The translations under genes and the position numbers were made by a program. Shown here one piece after another: positions 8,889 to 16,686 of a DNA stretch of 58,340 nt. The DNA comes from CANNDT01 sp945876205 (GTDB lineage: Bacteria; Acidobacteriota; Vicinamibacteria; Vicinamibacterales; UBA2999). The notes under the pieces were generated by a model. The model saw only the letters and a program-made list of their open reading frames with translations, was not told the DNA's origin and did not search any database. Positions within the stretch are counted from its first letter, which is position 1. Each line of letters begins with the position of its first letter. The stretch spans positions 1 through 58,340 of the forward strand of contig CANNDT010000017.1 in the NCBI GenBank assembly GCA_947503365.1, in the 5' to 3' direction.

Positions 8889-9327
8889 GCTTGCGGCGCA
8901 CGGCGTCGCTGATGACGCGGCCGTCGGCGTTCTTGCCGGCAAGCTTCGGCATGATGGCCTTCATGACCTTGCCCATGTCCTTCGGCGAGCTCGCACCGGT
9001 TTCGGCAATCGCCGCGGCGACCGCCGCTTCCACGTCTTCCAGTGAAGCCGCGGGCGGCAGGTACGCCTCGAGGATCGTGATCTCCACGGTTTCCTTATCC
9101 GCGAGATCGGTGCGTCCAGCCTTGGAAAACTGATCCACCGAATCACGGCGCTGTTTCACCAGCGATGAGACGACCTGCAGCACCTCGGCATCGTCGAGAT
9201 CGCGGCCCTTCTCCACGCCCTTGTTCATGACGGCGGCCTTGAGCATGCGCAGCGCCGACAGCCTGGCTGCGTCCTTGGCCTTCATGGCGGTCGTGATGTC
9301 GGCGTTGATCGTGTCGCTGAGTGGCAT
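8878..9327 (-). CDS. GatB/YqeY domain protein
   Basis: This 149-residue protein is a stand-alone version of the tRNA-binding tail domain of GatB, the amidotransferase subunit. It has the usual all-helical core with EAYLPP at about residue 94 and the end motif PKLAGKNADGRVISDAVRRKL. The ATG at 9327 shares one base with the stop of the previous gene (TGATG). Stand-alone YqeY proteins have no firmly established role; a link to tRNA-dependent amidation is inferred. YqeY genes are often near rpsU or dnaG; here it is coupled to murJ. Confidence 0.85.
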   Translation of the reverse strand: MPLSDTINADITTAMKAKDAARLSALRMLKAAVMNKGVEKGRDLDDAEVLQVVSSLVKQRRDSVDQFSKAGRTDLADKETVEITILEAYLPPAASLEDVEAAVAAAIAETGASSPKDMGKVMKAIMPKLAGKNADGRVISDAVRRKLGA

Positions 9328-10370
9328 CAATGATCCTGGTCTGAATCGCCGTAGGTGATGTGCCAGCCGTCGGTCTCCTCGTAAAACCCCTTGGGGACCT
9401 GCACGGCGTTCACTTTGACGTTCACCTCGAGGGTGGACTTGACGTTGAAGTAACCGTTGCGGCGCAGTACGCGGCGGAACGCGCCGTTCATCACGTAGCA
9501 GCGCACCTTGTCGGAATCTTCGGCGCGCGCCGCGCGATCGACCCAGCGCAGCAGCGTCTTGAGTCCCGAGACATCCTCGGGATCGACGAGGAAGTCCACC
9601 AGCATCGTCACGCGTCCAAGCGGCTCGTGGCGATGGCGATACACGGCATACCCGTGCACCTCGCCATGCCGCTTCAGCGCGACCACCGCGTAGCGGACGT
9701 GCGGTGGCTCGATATAGCGCCAGTTCAAGTAGGGCGCGTCCCTGCGCACCGCGAGGTCAAACTTCGGCGCCAGCTTTTCCCACAGCGTGGTGAAGGACGA
9801 GTCGAAGCGTCGAATCGGCTCGCACTCGGCACGCAAGGGCCGTGAGCGCGAGACGATCTGCACGACGGGGAGCGTCAGCGCGGAGATGAGTCGATTGAGC
9901 GGCTGCGGCCAGTTCGGCAGACGCACGGCGCGCCGCGTCAGCGGCTTCACCAGGCATGGAAGGATGTGCGACGGCGGCCAATGCAGCCGGTCGAGCATCT
10001 GCCGCGATTGACCGGGGCCGCCGAGCGTGAGGACGGCGCCGCTGTGACGGTCCCACGTGCGCAGCAGCGCTTCATCGAGTCCCTGGCTGTCGCGCTCGGG
10101 TGCCACCATCGCGCCGGTGCCCCACGCGCCATCGACCTCGAGTGCCTTGAGTGACACGCGGACGGGAAGTGTGGGGTAGTGGCCGACGACGGTCGGTCCC
10201 TCGCGGGCGACCCAGATGCCCGGCTGTCCGCCAGGGTTGTACGGGTTGCGGCGATGCTGCCAATCCCAGCGAAGACGATTCGCTTCGGCCGCATCAGGAC
10301 CGTTGGTGCGGCGATAGAGCGTATCGACCCCCCGGCGGTCGTCGGGCCTGAAGCGATCGATCTCTGACAT
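9327..10370 (-). CDS. GNAT-like acyltransferase protein
   Basis: This 347-residue protein has two regions resembling GNAT folds. The first has WDWQHRRNPYNPGGQPGIWVARE and VGHYPTLPVRV. The second, after about residue 215, has LNWRYIEPPHVRYAVVALKRHGEVHGYAVYR followed by LVDFLVDP and RRNGYF. This layout is common in uncharacterised acetyltransferase-like proteins encoded in exopolysaccharide clusters. It follows the sugar genes on the same strand, so it may acylate a sugar or lipid of that glycan; this is inference. The start ATG is 51 bp past the STN gene. Confidence 0.6.
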   Translation of the reverse strand: MSEIDRFRPDDRRGVDTLYRRTNGPDAAEANRLRWDWQHRRNPYNPGGQPGIWVAREGPTVVGHYPTLPVRVSLKALEVDGAWGTGAMVAPERDSQGLDEALLRTWDRHSGAVLTLGGPGQSRQMLDRLHWPPSHILPCLVKPLTRRAVRLPNWPQPLNRLISALTLPVVQIVSRSRPLRAECEPIRRFDSSFTTLWEKLAPKFDLAVRRDAPYLNWRYIEPPHVRYAVVALKRHGEVHGYAVYRHRHEPLGRVTMLVDFLVDPEDVSGLKTLLRWVDRAARAEDSDKVRCYVMNGAFRRVLRRNGYFNVKSTLEVNVKVNAVQVPKGFYEETDGWHITYGDSDQDH

Positions 10371-10381
10371 GAAGAGTGCGG

Positions 10382-10409
10382 AGCGGCTCAGCGGGTGGTG
10401 CCAGCCGCT
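10382..10409 (-). terminator. Stem-loop between STN and GNAT-like genes
   Basis: AGCGGCT (10382-10388) and AGCCGCT (10403-10409) form a perfect 7-bp stem with a 14-nt loop, just after the stop of the STN gene. No T-run follows, so it may only weaken transcription or protect the upstream mRNA. Confidence 0.4.
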
Positions 10410-10421
10410 GTAGACATTCTA

Positions 10422-11135
10422 CTAGGGCTGCTCGCGCTGATTCGGATTCGCCGGCTGCGCGGGCGCGATGACGCCGGGGCGCGCCGAGGAGCCCGCCGGA
10501 ATACCGAACGGATTGCCAGCCGTGGGCGCCGTGCCGCCAATGATGACAGGCTCGGTGGCGCTGTCGGGATCGGAGACCGGTACCGGCACGACGTTGCCGC
10601 TGCCAGGCAGCGGCTGCGGCGGCCTCACCACACGTGGCTGCGGACCAAGGTCGGCCTGCTGGTCATCGTCGTTCCCGTCGCCGGGAATCTCGGGATTCAC
10701 GAGCACCTGGGGACGCGGCAGAAGCGGACGCGGTCCGCCGCCAGGCGGCCCCGCTGCGACCGGCGCCGGGTTACGAGGCGCCGCGCTGGTTGGAAGAATC
10801 AGGATGCGGTCAAACGTCGACGCGCCAACCGAGCCGAGGCGCCGCGGAGCCAGCATGTATGCGGCAACGCTTCGGAGCAGCGTGTCGAGCGCCTGGCGCT
10901 CGGGCACGGCCACGAGCTCCAGCGTCACCGGTGCTCCGGCTACGCGATCGCCGTTGACGATCGTCGATCCACCCAGCCGCGCCCATTCGGCCAGAATCGA
11001 GCGAAGCGGCGCGTTCTGCGCATTCAACGAGACCCGGCCGTCTTTGAACTCGAGCTTGATCGACTGCTGTGCGCTGGCCGGAGCGGCGCAGGCGGCAGAC
11101 AGCAGGACGACGGCGGCAATTGCCCGGAAACTCAT
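10422..11135 (-). CDS. Secreted STN-domain protein with proline-rich tail
   Basis: This 237-residue protein starts with a clear signal peptide ending AAPASAQ at residue 23. Residues 25-110 form an STN-like domain (secretin/TonB short N-terminal type): APLRSILAEWARLGGSTIVNG, then VTLELVAVPERQALDTLLRSV. The rest is low-complexity Pro-rich sequence with no second domain. In secretins and TonB receptors the STN domain contacts partner proteins in the periplasm. A free-standing STN domain here could be an adaptor for an exporter or envelope complex. It lies between the sugar epimerase gene and the GNAT-like gene on the same strand. Confidence 0.65.
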   Translation of the reverse strand: MSFRAIAAVVLLSAACAAPASAQQSIKLEFKDGRVSLNAQNAPLRSILAEWARLGGSTIVNGDRVAGAPVTLELVAVPERQALDTLLRSVAAYMLAPRRLGSVGASTFDRILILPTSAAPRNPAPVAAGPPGGGPRPLLPRPQVLVNPEIPGDGNDDDQQADLGPQPRVVRPPQPLPGSGNVVPVPVSDPDSATEPVIIGGTAPTAGNPFGIPAGSSARPGVIAPAQPANPNQREQP

Positions 11136-11142
11136 CTAAACC

Positions 11143-11148
11143 ATTGTA
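11143..11148 (-). promoter_or_regulatory. Possible leaderless promoter of the STN gene
   Basis: TACAAT on the minus strand ends 8 nt before the ATG at 11135, so transcription would start at or within a base or two of the start codon. No SD sequence is present between them. The -35 region (11166-11171) does not resemble TTGACA. Confidence 0.3.
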
Positions 11149-11168
11149 CAGGAGGTACCTAATGCCCC

Positions 11169-12131
11169 CTACTGCTCGCGGAAATGCTGGACCACCCGCT
11201 GGATAATCTCGTCCAGGCCCACTTTGGGCTCGTATCCGATGAGTTTCGCCAGTTTTCCGATATCGGGCACGCGGCGCGGCATATCCTCGAACCCCTCCTC
11301 GTACGCCTGATCGTAGGGGATGTATTGGATCTGGGAGTCGCTGCCGGTGGCCGCCTTGACCCGATCCGCCAGTTCGCGAATCGACACCTCATCCGGATTG
11401 CCGATGTTGAAGACGCCGCCAATCGCCTTTGGCTCCGCCGCCAGCGCGACCAGGGCATCGACGACGTCTCCGACGTAGGTGAAGCTCCGGGACTGGGTGC
11501 CGTCGCCGAACACGGTGATCGGATGACCAGCGAGGGCCTGCCGGACGAAGGTCGGCAGCACCATTCCGTATTGCCCCGTCTGCCGAGGGCCGACGGTGTT
11601 GAACAGGCGGACGATGACGACGGGCAGCTTCCGCTCCTTCCAGTAGGCGAGGGCGAGAAACTCGTCGATCATCTTGCTGCACGCATACGCCCAGCGGTGC
11701 TTGGCGGTCGCGCCGAGCACCAGGTCGGCGTCCTCGCGAAACGGCACGTCGGTGCTCTTGCCGTATACCTCGGACGTCGACGCGATGAAGACCAGCTTTT
11801 TCTTCTTGTTCGCGTGCTTGAGGACGACCTCGGTGCCGTGCACGTTTGTCTCGATCGTATGAACCGGCTGCTCGACGATCAGCTTGACGCCGACCGCGGC
11901 GGCCAGGTGAAAGACGACGTCGCTGCGGTCGATCATCTCAGCCAGCAACTGTTCATTGGTGACCGTGTCGATGACGTACGAAAAGCCAGGCTGGCTCTTG
12001 AGATGGGTAATGTTGTCGATCGATCCGGTCGAGAGATCGTCGAGTACGAGGACTTCATGGCCGAGGGAGAGCAGGCGGTCTGCCAGATGCGATCCGATGA
12101 ACCCCGATCCTCCTGTAATGAGCGCTTTCAC
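11169..12131 (-). CDS. NAD-dependent nucleotide-sugar epimerase/dehydratase
   Basis: This 320-residue extended short-chain dehydrogenase has the NAD-binding GGSGFIG at residues 7-13 and an intact active site: Thr119/Ser120 and Tyr149-x3-Lys153 (YACSK). FNTVGPRQTGQYGMV and GDGTQSRSFTYVGDVV are typical of the UDP-glucose 4-epimerase and UDP-glucuronate decarboxylase branch. It should interconvert or modify a UDP-sugar in the cytoplasm for the nearby glycosyltransferases. The start overlaps the end of the DegT aminotransferase gene by 4 nt. The precise sugar cannot be read from the sequence. Confidence 0.82.
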   Translation of the reverse strand: MKALITGGSGFIGSHLADRLLSLGHEVLVLDDLSTGSIDNITHLKSQPGFSYVIDTVTNEQLLAEMIDRSDVVFHLAAAVGVKLIVEQPVHTIETNVHGTEVVLKHANKKKKLVFIASTSEVYGKSTDVPFREDADLVLGATAKHRWAYACSKMIDEFLALAYWKERKLPVVIVRLFNTVGPRQTGQYGMVLPTFVRQALAGHPITVFGDGTQSRSFTYVGDVVDALVALAAEPKAIGGVFNIGNPDEVSIRELADRVKAATGSDSQIQYIPYDQAYEEGFEDMPRRVPDIGKLAKLIGYEPKVGLDEIIQRVVQHFREQ

Positions 12132-13234
12132 GCGGGCACGCGGCCTTTCTGAAATGCGCGCGCCGCGTCCGCGACGCGCGTGATGTCGGATTCATCGAGC
12201 CGCGGATAGAGCGGCAGCGAGAGTACTTCGGCGGCAGCACGTGCGGCATACGGGCAATCGGCGGGCGCGAACGCCGAAAACGCCGGTTGCTGCGGTAACG
12301 CCACCGGGTAGTGAATCAACGTCTCGACGCCCAGGGTGCGCAAGTGCGCCTGGAAGGCGTCTCGCTCGGGCGACCGTACCGGGAAGAGGTGGTAGACGTG
12401 CCCGGCATCCAGCTCCGGCACGGGTGTGACGGATGCCGGGAGCTGCCGCCGATACGCGGCGGCCAGTGAGCGGCGGCGGGCGGTCGCGGCCGCGAGTCGC
12501 GGAAGCTTCGCCCGCAGGATAGCCGCCTGGATTTCGTCGAGCCGGCTGTTGATGCCCGCGACGACGTGATGATAACGGTCCGACTGTCCTCCGTTTCGCA
12601 ACCGGCGGATGCGATCGGCGATCGACGCGTCGTTGGTGATGACCGCGCCTCCATCTCCGAGTGCGCCAAGATTCTTGGTCGGGTAGAAGCTGAATGCGCC
12701 ACCTGCTCCGGTGGTGCCGACCGGCACGCCAGCCGCGGTGCCAAGGTGCGCCTGGCAGCAGTCCTCGATGAGGAGGAGCGAGTGGCGCTGCGCGACGCGT
12801 TGCAGCGCCGTCATGTCAGCGGATTGCCCGTAGAGGTGAACCGGAACGATGGCCCGCGTCTTCGACGTGACCGCCGCCGCGCACGCGGATGCGTCGAGCG
12901 TGATGCGCTCGGCCTCCACATCCGCGAAGACGGGGCGCGCCCCTGCGGCAATCACCGCGAGGCCGGTGTACGCTGCCGTCATCGCGGGCACGATCACTTC
13001 GTCACCGGCGCCGATGCCCGCGGCGCGCAGCAGGAGGGTGATCGCGTCGGTGCCGGTGGCGACGCCGACCGCATGCCGGGCGCCGCTTGCGGCGGCAAAC
13101 TCCGCCTCGAACGCCTCGACCTCGGGTCCGAGCACAAACCACCCGCGCGCGATCACGCGGTCGATGGCGGTACGCACGTCCGCGGCATCCTCGCCGGGAC
13201 GCAGATCGACAAATGGAAGGGGCGGGAGGTTCAC
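12128..13234 (-). CDS. DegT/DnrJ/EryC1-family sugar aminotransferase
   Basis: This 368-residue PLP enzyme transfers an amino group to a keto-sugar nucleotide. The PLP lysine is Lys187 in SFYPTKNLGALGDGG, and the cofactor-contacting LIEDCCQAHLG and GINSRLDEIQAAIL motifs of the family are present. The GTG at 13234 was chosen because it overlaps the previous stop as GTGA and gives the usual N-terminus (PFVDLRPG); the open frame is 61 codons longer but reaches into the neighbour. With the flanking epimerase-like genes it would make an amino sugar for the glycan. Confidence 0.85.
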   Translation of the reverse strand: MNLPPLPFVDLRPGEDAADVRTAIDRVIARGWFVLGPEVEAFEAEFAAASGARHAVGVATGTDAITLLLRAAGIGAGDEVIVPAMTAAYTGLAVIAAGARPVFADVEAERITLDASACAAAVTSKTRAIVPVHLYGQSADMTALQRVAQRHSLLLIEDCCQAHLGTAAGVPVGTTGAGGAFSFYPTKNLGALGDGGAVITNDASIADRIRRLRNGGQSDRYHHVVAGINSRLDEIQAAILRAKLPRLAAATARRRSLAAAYRRQLPASVTPVPELDAGHVYHLFPVRSPERDAFQAHLRTLGVETLIHYPVALPQQPAFSAFAPADCPYAARAAAEVLSLPLYPRLDESDITRVADAARAFQKGRVPA

Positions 13235-14283
13235 AGCGCGCCGACCGTCGACTCGGTCGTCGGCACGTAGCGCTCCATGTTCGCGCGGTAGAAGGTCAAC
13301 GTTCGAGCGAGGCCTTCGCGCAGCGGCATGACCGGCTGCCAGCCCAGCGTCTGGCGAATCAGCGACGAGTCGGCGTAGAAGTCGCCGATGTCGATCGCCT
13401 TCTTCTCGGGTGGCCACTCGACGTAGCGCGAGCGTCCCGTGCCCGCGGTGGAGATGAGGAGATCGACGAGGTCCCGATGCGATATCGGGTCGCCGCCGCC
13501 GACGTTGAATACGTGGCCGTTGGACGCTTCACTCGCGCCCGCGCGTAGAAATGCATCCGCCGCGTCGTCTACATAAACGAAATCACGCAACTGCTTGCCG
13601 TCACCGTAGATCTGGATCTCGCGATCTTCGAGCGCGAGGCGGATGAACCACGCGATGAACCCCTGCCGGTTGTGCTTGAGCAGTTGCCGCGGGCCGTAGA
13701 CGTTCGTCAGCCGCAGCGAGCACGCCCGTACGCCGAACACGTTGTTGTAAACCAGGTGGTAGTACTCACCGGCCGCCTTGTTGATGCCGTTGACGTCGGT
13801 TGGCTTGACGAGGTGGGTTTCGGTGACGGGCAGGCTATCGGGCCGGCCGTAGACCTGGCGCGTGCCCGCGAAGACCACCTTCACCGCCGGGTTGTAGCGC
13901 CGGCACGCTTCGAGAATCGAAAGCTGGCTTCTGCAGTTGATCTCGAGGTCGGTGTACGGGTCCTGCATGCTGTCGATGTGACTGACCTGGCCTGCGAGGT
14001 TGAAGATCACGTCGTGGTCGCGCACGAGGTAGTTCATCGTGCTCTGTTGACGCACGTCGGCGACGTTCACGCGAACGCGATCTTCGATGCCGTCGATGTT
14101 GAAGAGGTTGCCGCCGTACTCGGGGATGAGCGAGTCGACGACGAGCACGCGCGCGTCGAGCTCGACGAGCTGGTGCGCCACTGTGCTGCCGATGAACCCG
14201 AGACCGCCGGTGATCATCACGCGCCGGCCGCGATAGAACTCGCGGTAATCCCCTTGGTGACGCCCGGGGCTGGCCGCGTTCAT
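13231..14283 (-). CDS. NAD-dependent epimerase-like protein with altered active site
   Basis: This 350-residue extended SDR protein keeps the NAD-binding GGLGFIG (26-32), Thr141 in GTRQVYG and Lys169. The catalytic Tyr of the YxxxK motif is replaced by Asn165 (NGINK). The rest of the fold is intact: RLTNVYGPRQ, DGKQLRDFVYVDDAADAF and FNVGGGDP. Without the Tyr it cannot use the standard deprotonation step, so it may use another residue or have a different reaction. As I recall, related proteins share the NGINK form, which would make this a family trait rather than a local mutation. It overlaps both neighbours by 4 nt. Confidence 0.75.
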   Translation of the reverse strand: MNAASPGRHQGDYREFYRGRRVMITGGLGFIGSTVAHQLVELDARVLVVDSLIPEYGGNLFNIDGIEDRVRVNVADVRQQSTMNYLVRDHDVIFNLAGQVSHIDSMQDPYTDLEINCRSQLSILEACRRYNPAVKVVFAGTRQVYGRPDSLPVTETHLVKPTDVNGINKAAGEYYHLVYNNVFGVRACSLRLTNVYGPRQLLKHNRQGFIAWFIRLALEDREIQIYGDGKQLRDFVYVDDAADAFLRAGASEASNGHVFNVGGGDPISHRDLVDLLISTAGTGRSRYVEWPPEKKAIDIGDFYADSSLIRQTLGWQPVMPLREGLARTLTFYRANMERYVPTTESTVGAL

Positions 14284-15077
14284 CGTTTGATGGAATCCGG
14301 AGGCGCCACGCCGATCGTGGGATTGCGGAACAGCACGGCCGTGTTCTGGCGGCCGCGGCCCAGGACGACGAGCTGGATCCAGAGCTTCAACACGTCCACG
14401 CCGGTCCAGAAGACGCGGCGGAAGTTGAAGAACTGCGACTGCCCGTGCGTCCGGTGATAGTGATGCACCGGCACTTCGAGCACGCGGAACCCGGCATCCT
14501 GGATCTTCCGCATCATCTCGAGGCAGATGACGCCGGTGTCGCGTTCAAGCTTCACGCGATCGAAAATCTCGCGGCGCATCAGCCGGAAATCACAGTCGAC
14601 GTCCTTGACGCTCAGCCGAAAGAGAAATTTCACCGTGTGATGATAGACGCGGCCGATGACGATGCGATGCCATGGATCCGAGCGCGCGATCTTCCAGCCC
14701 GTCACCATGTCGGCGTCAGGCGTCAGCGTGTTCCACAGCAGGTCGAGCTCGGCGGGATCGTACTGGGCGTCACCGTCGGTGTAGGCGATCAGATCCTTGG
14801 TCGCCGACGCGAAGCCGGTGCGCAATGCGCCGCCGTAGCCGCGGTTGCGCGGATGGTGGATCACGCGCACCTGCGGATAGGTTCGCGCGAGCTCGTCGGC
14901 GATCTCCGGAGTCGCGTCCGTGCTGCCGTCGTTGACGACGATCACCTCGAAGTCGGGCGTCAGCCGGCTCGCGACCTGCACCGCGCGGATCACGAGACTG
15001 GCGATGGTCCCCCCGTCGTTGTAGGCGGGAAAGAACATGCTCAAGCTGGCCGTCCTGGTCTTCGGCGGGGACTGCAT
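14280..15077 (-). CDS. Glycosyltransferase family 2 (polyprenyl-phosphate type, no membrane tail)
   Basis: This 265-residue GT-A enzyme has VVNDGSTDAT and TDGDAQYDPAELD, the nucleotide and metal-binding motifs, followed by FRLMRREIFD and VHHYHRTHGQSQFF. It resembles GT2 proteins that load a sugar onto a polyprenyl phosphate or act early in glycan assembly. There is no strong C-terminal membrane segment. The ATG at 15077 lies 8 nt after the previous stop; the longer open frame would overlap the neighbour. The last codons (APPDS) are written by a 19-base sequence that recurs at 28479-28497. Confidence 0.82.
   Translation of the reverse strand: MQSPPKTRTASLSMFFPAYNDGGTIASLVIRAVQVASRLTPDFEVIVVNDGSTDATPEIADELARTYPQVRVIHHPRNRGYGGALRTGFASATKDLIAYTDGDAQYDPAELDLLWNTLTPDADMVTGWKIARSDPWHRIVIGRVYHHTVKFLFRLSVKDVDCDFRLMRREIFDRVKLERDTGVICLEMMRKIQDAGFRVLEVPVHHYHRTHGQSQFFNFRRVFWTGVDVLKLWIQLVVLGRGRQNTAVLFRNPTIGVAPPDSIKR
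14291..14309. repeat. Copy of a 19-base repeat (second copy at 28479)
   Basis: TGGAATCCGGAGGCGCCAC occurs here inside the end of the GT2 gene. At 28479-28497 the same sequence occurs with one difference (C for T at the sixth base). A shorter version, GGTGGAATCCGG, follows at 28537. Confidence 0.6.
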
Positions 15078-15085
15078 GAGAGGCG

Positions 15086-15814
15086 TCAAATCGTAGCCCG
15101 GAAAGGCTTTCGCGACAAGGAACGCCACGCCAGCCGCCACGGCACGATCGCCGACTCGAAGACGACTCGCCACGACAGTTTCGAGGCCCCCTGGCGCCGT
15201 TCGACGAAGGTGATTGGGATCTCACCGACACGGCCGCCGCTGGCCGCCGCTTCCCATATGAGCTCGACGAGGAAGGCGTAACCGTTGGAGGCGATCCGAT
15301 CGAGCGGCAGACGCTCGATCGCGTCCCGCCGCCAGCATCGGAAGCCGCTGGTCGAGTCGCGCGTCGTCAGGCCGGTGATGGTCCGGATGTATCCATTCGC
15401 GAACGCGCTCAGCATTCGCCGCCGCGCGGGCCAATTTTCAATGCGGCCGCCCGGCACGTACCGCGACCCGATGACGACGTCCGCATCAGCGGTGGCGGCC
15501 AGCAGCCGGGCGATGTCGAAGGGGTCGTGCGACAGGTCGGCGTCCATCTGGCAGATGTGCGTGGCGTCGCCGGCCAGCGCCTGGCGCATCCCGTCGATGT
15601 AGGCGAGGCCGAGTCCGCGCGGGCCTGTACGGTGGAGCACGCTGACGCGGCCGTCAGCGGTTGCCGCGAGTGCGTCGGCGACCGCGCCCGTTCCGTCGGG
15701 TGACCCGTCATCGACGACGAGCACGCGCACGTCGGGGATCGTCATCAGCCGCGAGACCACGATCGGGATGTTGTCCCGCTCGTTGTAGGTGGGGACGATG
15801 ACGACCGGGCGCAT
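15086..15814 (-). CDS. Glycosyltransferase family 2, dolichol-phosphate mannosyltransferase (Dpm1)-like
   Basis: This 242-residue protein has the Dpm1-like series IVPTYNERDN, VVDDGSPDGT, QMDADLSHDP, VIGSRYVPGG and TSGFRCWRRDAIE, and SNGYAFLVELIWEA. It should transfer a hexose from a nucleotide sugar to a polyprenyl phosphate on the inner face of the membrane. The short form without a membrane-anchoring GtrA-like domain is seen. The ATG at 15814 lies 5 nt after the previous stop. The polyprenyl-linked sugar could serve the polytopic transferase at 37463-39253, although they are 20 kb apart. Confidence 0.85.
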   Translation of the reverse strand: MRPVVIVPTYNERDNIPIVVSRLMTIPDVRVLVVDDGSPDGTGAVADALAATADGRVSVLHRTGPRGLGLAYIDGMRQALAGDATHICQMDADLSHDPFDIARLLAATADADVVIGSRYVPGGRIENWPARRRMLSAFANGYIRTITGLTTRDSTSGFRCWRRDAIERLPLDRIASNGYAFLVELIWEAAASGGRVGEIPITFVERRQGASKLSWRVVFESAIVPWRLAWRSLSRKPFRATI

Positions 15815-15818
15815 GCCG

Positions 15819-16685
15819 CTAGTGATTGGCAGGCCCCTCGAAACGAAGGGACGAGATCTGTTCCGACACCAGCCCAACCAGGAACACGATGACCGCAAAC
15901 ATGATCAGAATCACTGCGCCGTTGGCGATCCTGCCGCTCTCGGTGACCGTCCACAGGCCGTAGAGGACGCCCGCGAGCAACGACACGACGCTGGCCGGGA
16001 CGAAGATCCGCAGCGGGCTGAAGATGGTGATGATCTTCAGGAGAATCAGGAAGAACTTCGCGCCGTCGCGCGCGAAGCGGATGTGCGAGTTGCCGACGCG
16101 CTGCCGGGCCTCGATCGGCTCGAAGGTCACGTTGTAGCCGGCGCGAATGAACGCGAGCGTGGTGGTGGTTGGCGCCGAAAAGCCGTTGGGCAGCAGGTGA
16201 ATGAACTCGCGGAGGTAGGCGGTGCGCGCGCCGCGGAAGCCGGAGGTGAGGTCGGGAATGGGCCGGCCCGTGAGATAGCCCGCGAGCTTGTTGAGTAGCG
16301 CGTTCCCGGCGCGCCTGCCGGCGGTCGCCTGCGTTGCCGCGGCGCGCGCGCCAACCACGAGATCGAATTCTCCGAGGCGCGCCACCAGGCGCAGCGCGTC
16401 CTCAGGCGGGTGCTGGCCATCGGCATCCACGATCAGGATGAAGTCGCCGGTGGCGTTGCGGATGCCGGTCTTGACCGCGGCGCCATTGCCCTTGTTGTAC
16501 GGATGCCGCACGACCGTGGCACCGGCGTCGCGCGCGCGGTGTCCCGTCGCGTCGGCGGAGCCGTCGTCAATGACGAGGATCTCGCGCCAGGGCGCGGCCG
16601 CGCGCAGACGCGTGACCACCTCGCCGATCGTGGCGGCTTCGTTCATGGCGGGGATGACGATCGAGATCGAGGCTGGTTCCGCCAC
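15819..16685 (-). CDS. Glycosyltransferase family 2 with C-terminal membrane helices
   Basis: This 288-residue protein has a GT-A domain (IVIPAMNEAATI, VIDDGSADATG, VDADGQHPPED, TSGFRGAR) followed by two hydrophobic segments after about residue 215, the layout of GtrB/ArnC-like polyprenyl-phosphate glycosyltransferases. It probably makes a membrane-bound sugar donor. The GTG at 16685 starts 1 nt after the preceding stop and gives the normal N-terminus; the longer frame lies inside the GT4 gene. It is the second of three consecutive GT2-type or related genes in the run. Confidence 0.82.
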   Translation of the reverse strand: MAEPASISIVIPAMNEAATIGEVVTRLRAAAPWREILVIDDGSADATGHRARDAGATVVRHPYNKGNGAAVKTGIRNATGDFILIVDADGQHPPEDALRLVARLGEFDLVVGARAAATQATAGRRAGNALLNKLAGYLTGRPIPDLTSGFRGARTAYLREFIHLLPNGFSAPTTTTLAFIRAGYNVTFEPIEARQRVGNSHIRFARDGAKFFLILLKIITIFSPLRIFVPASVVSLLAGVLYGLWTVTESGRIANGAVILIMFAVIVFLVGLVSEQISSLRFEGPANH

Positions 16686-16686
16686 G

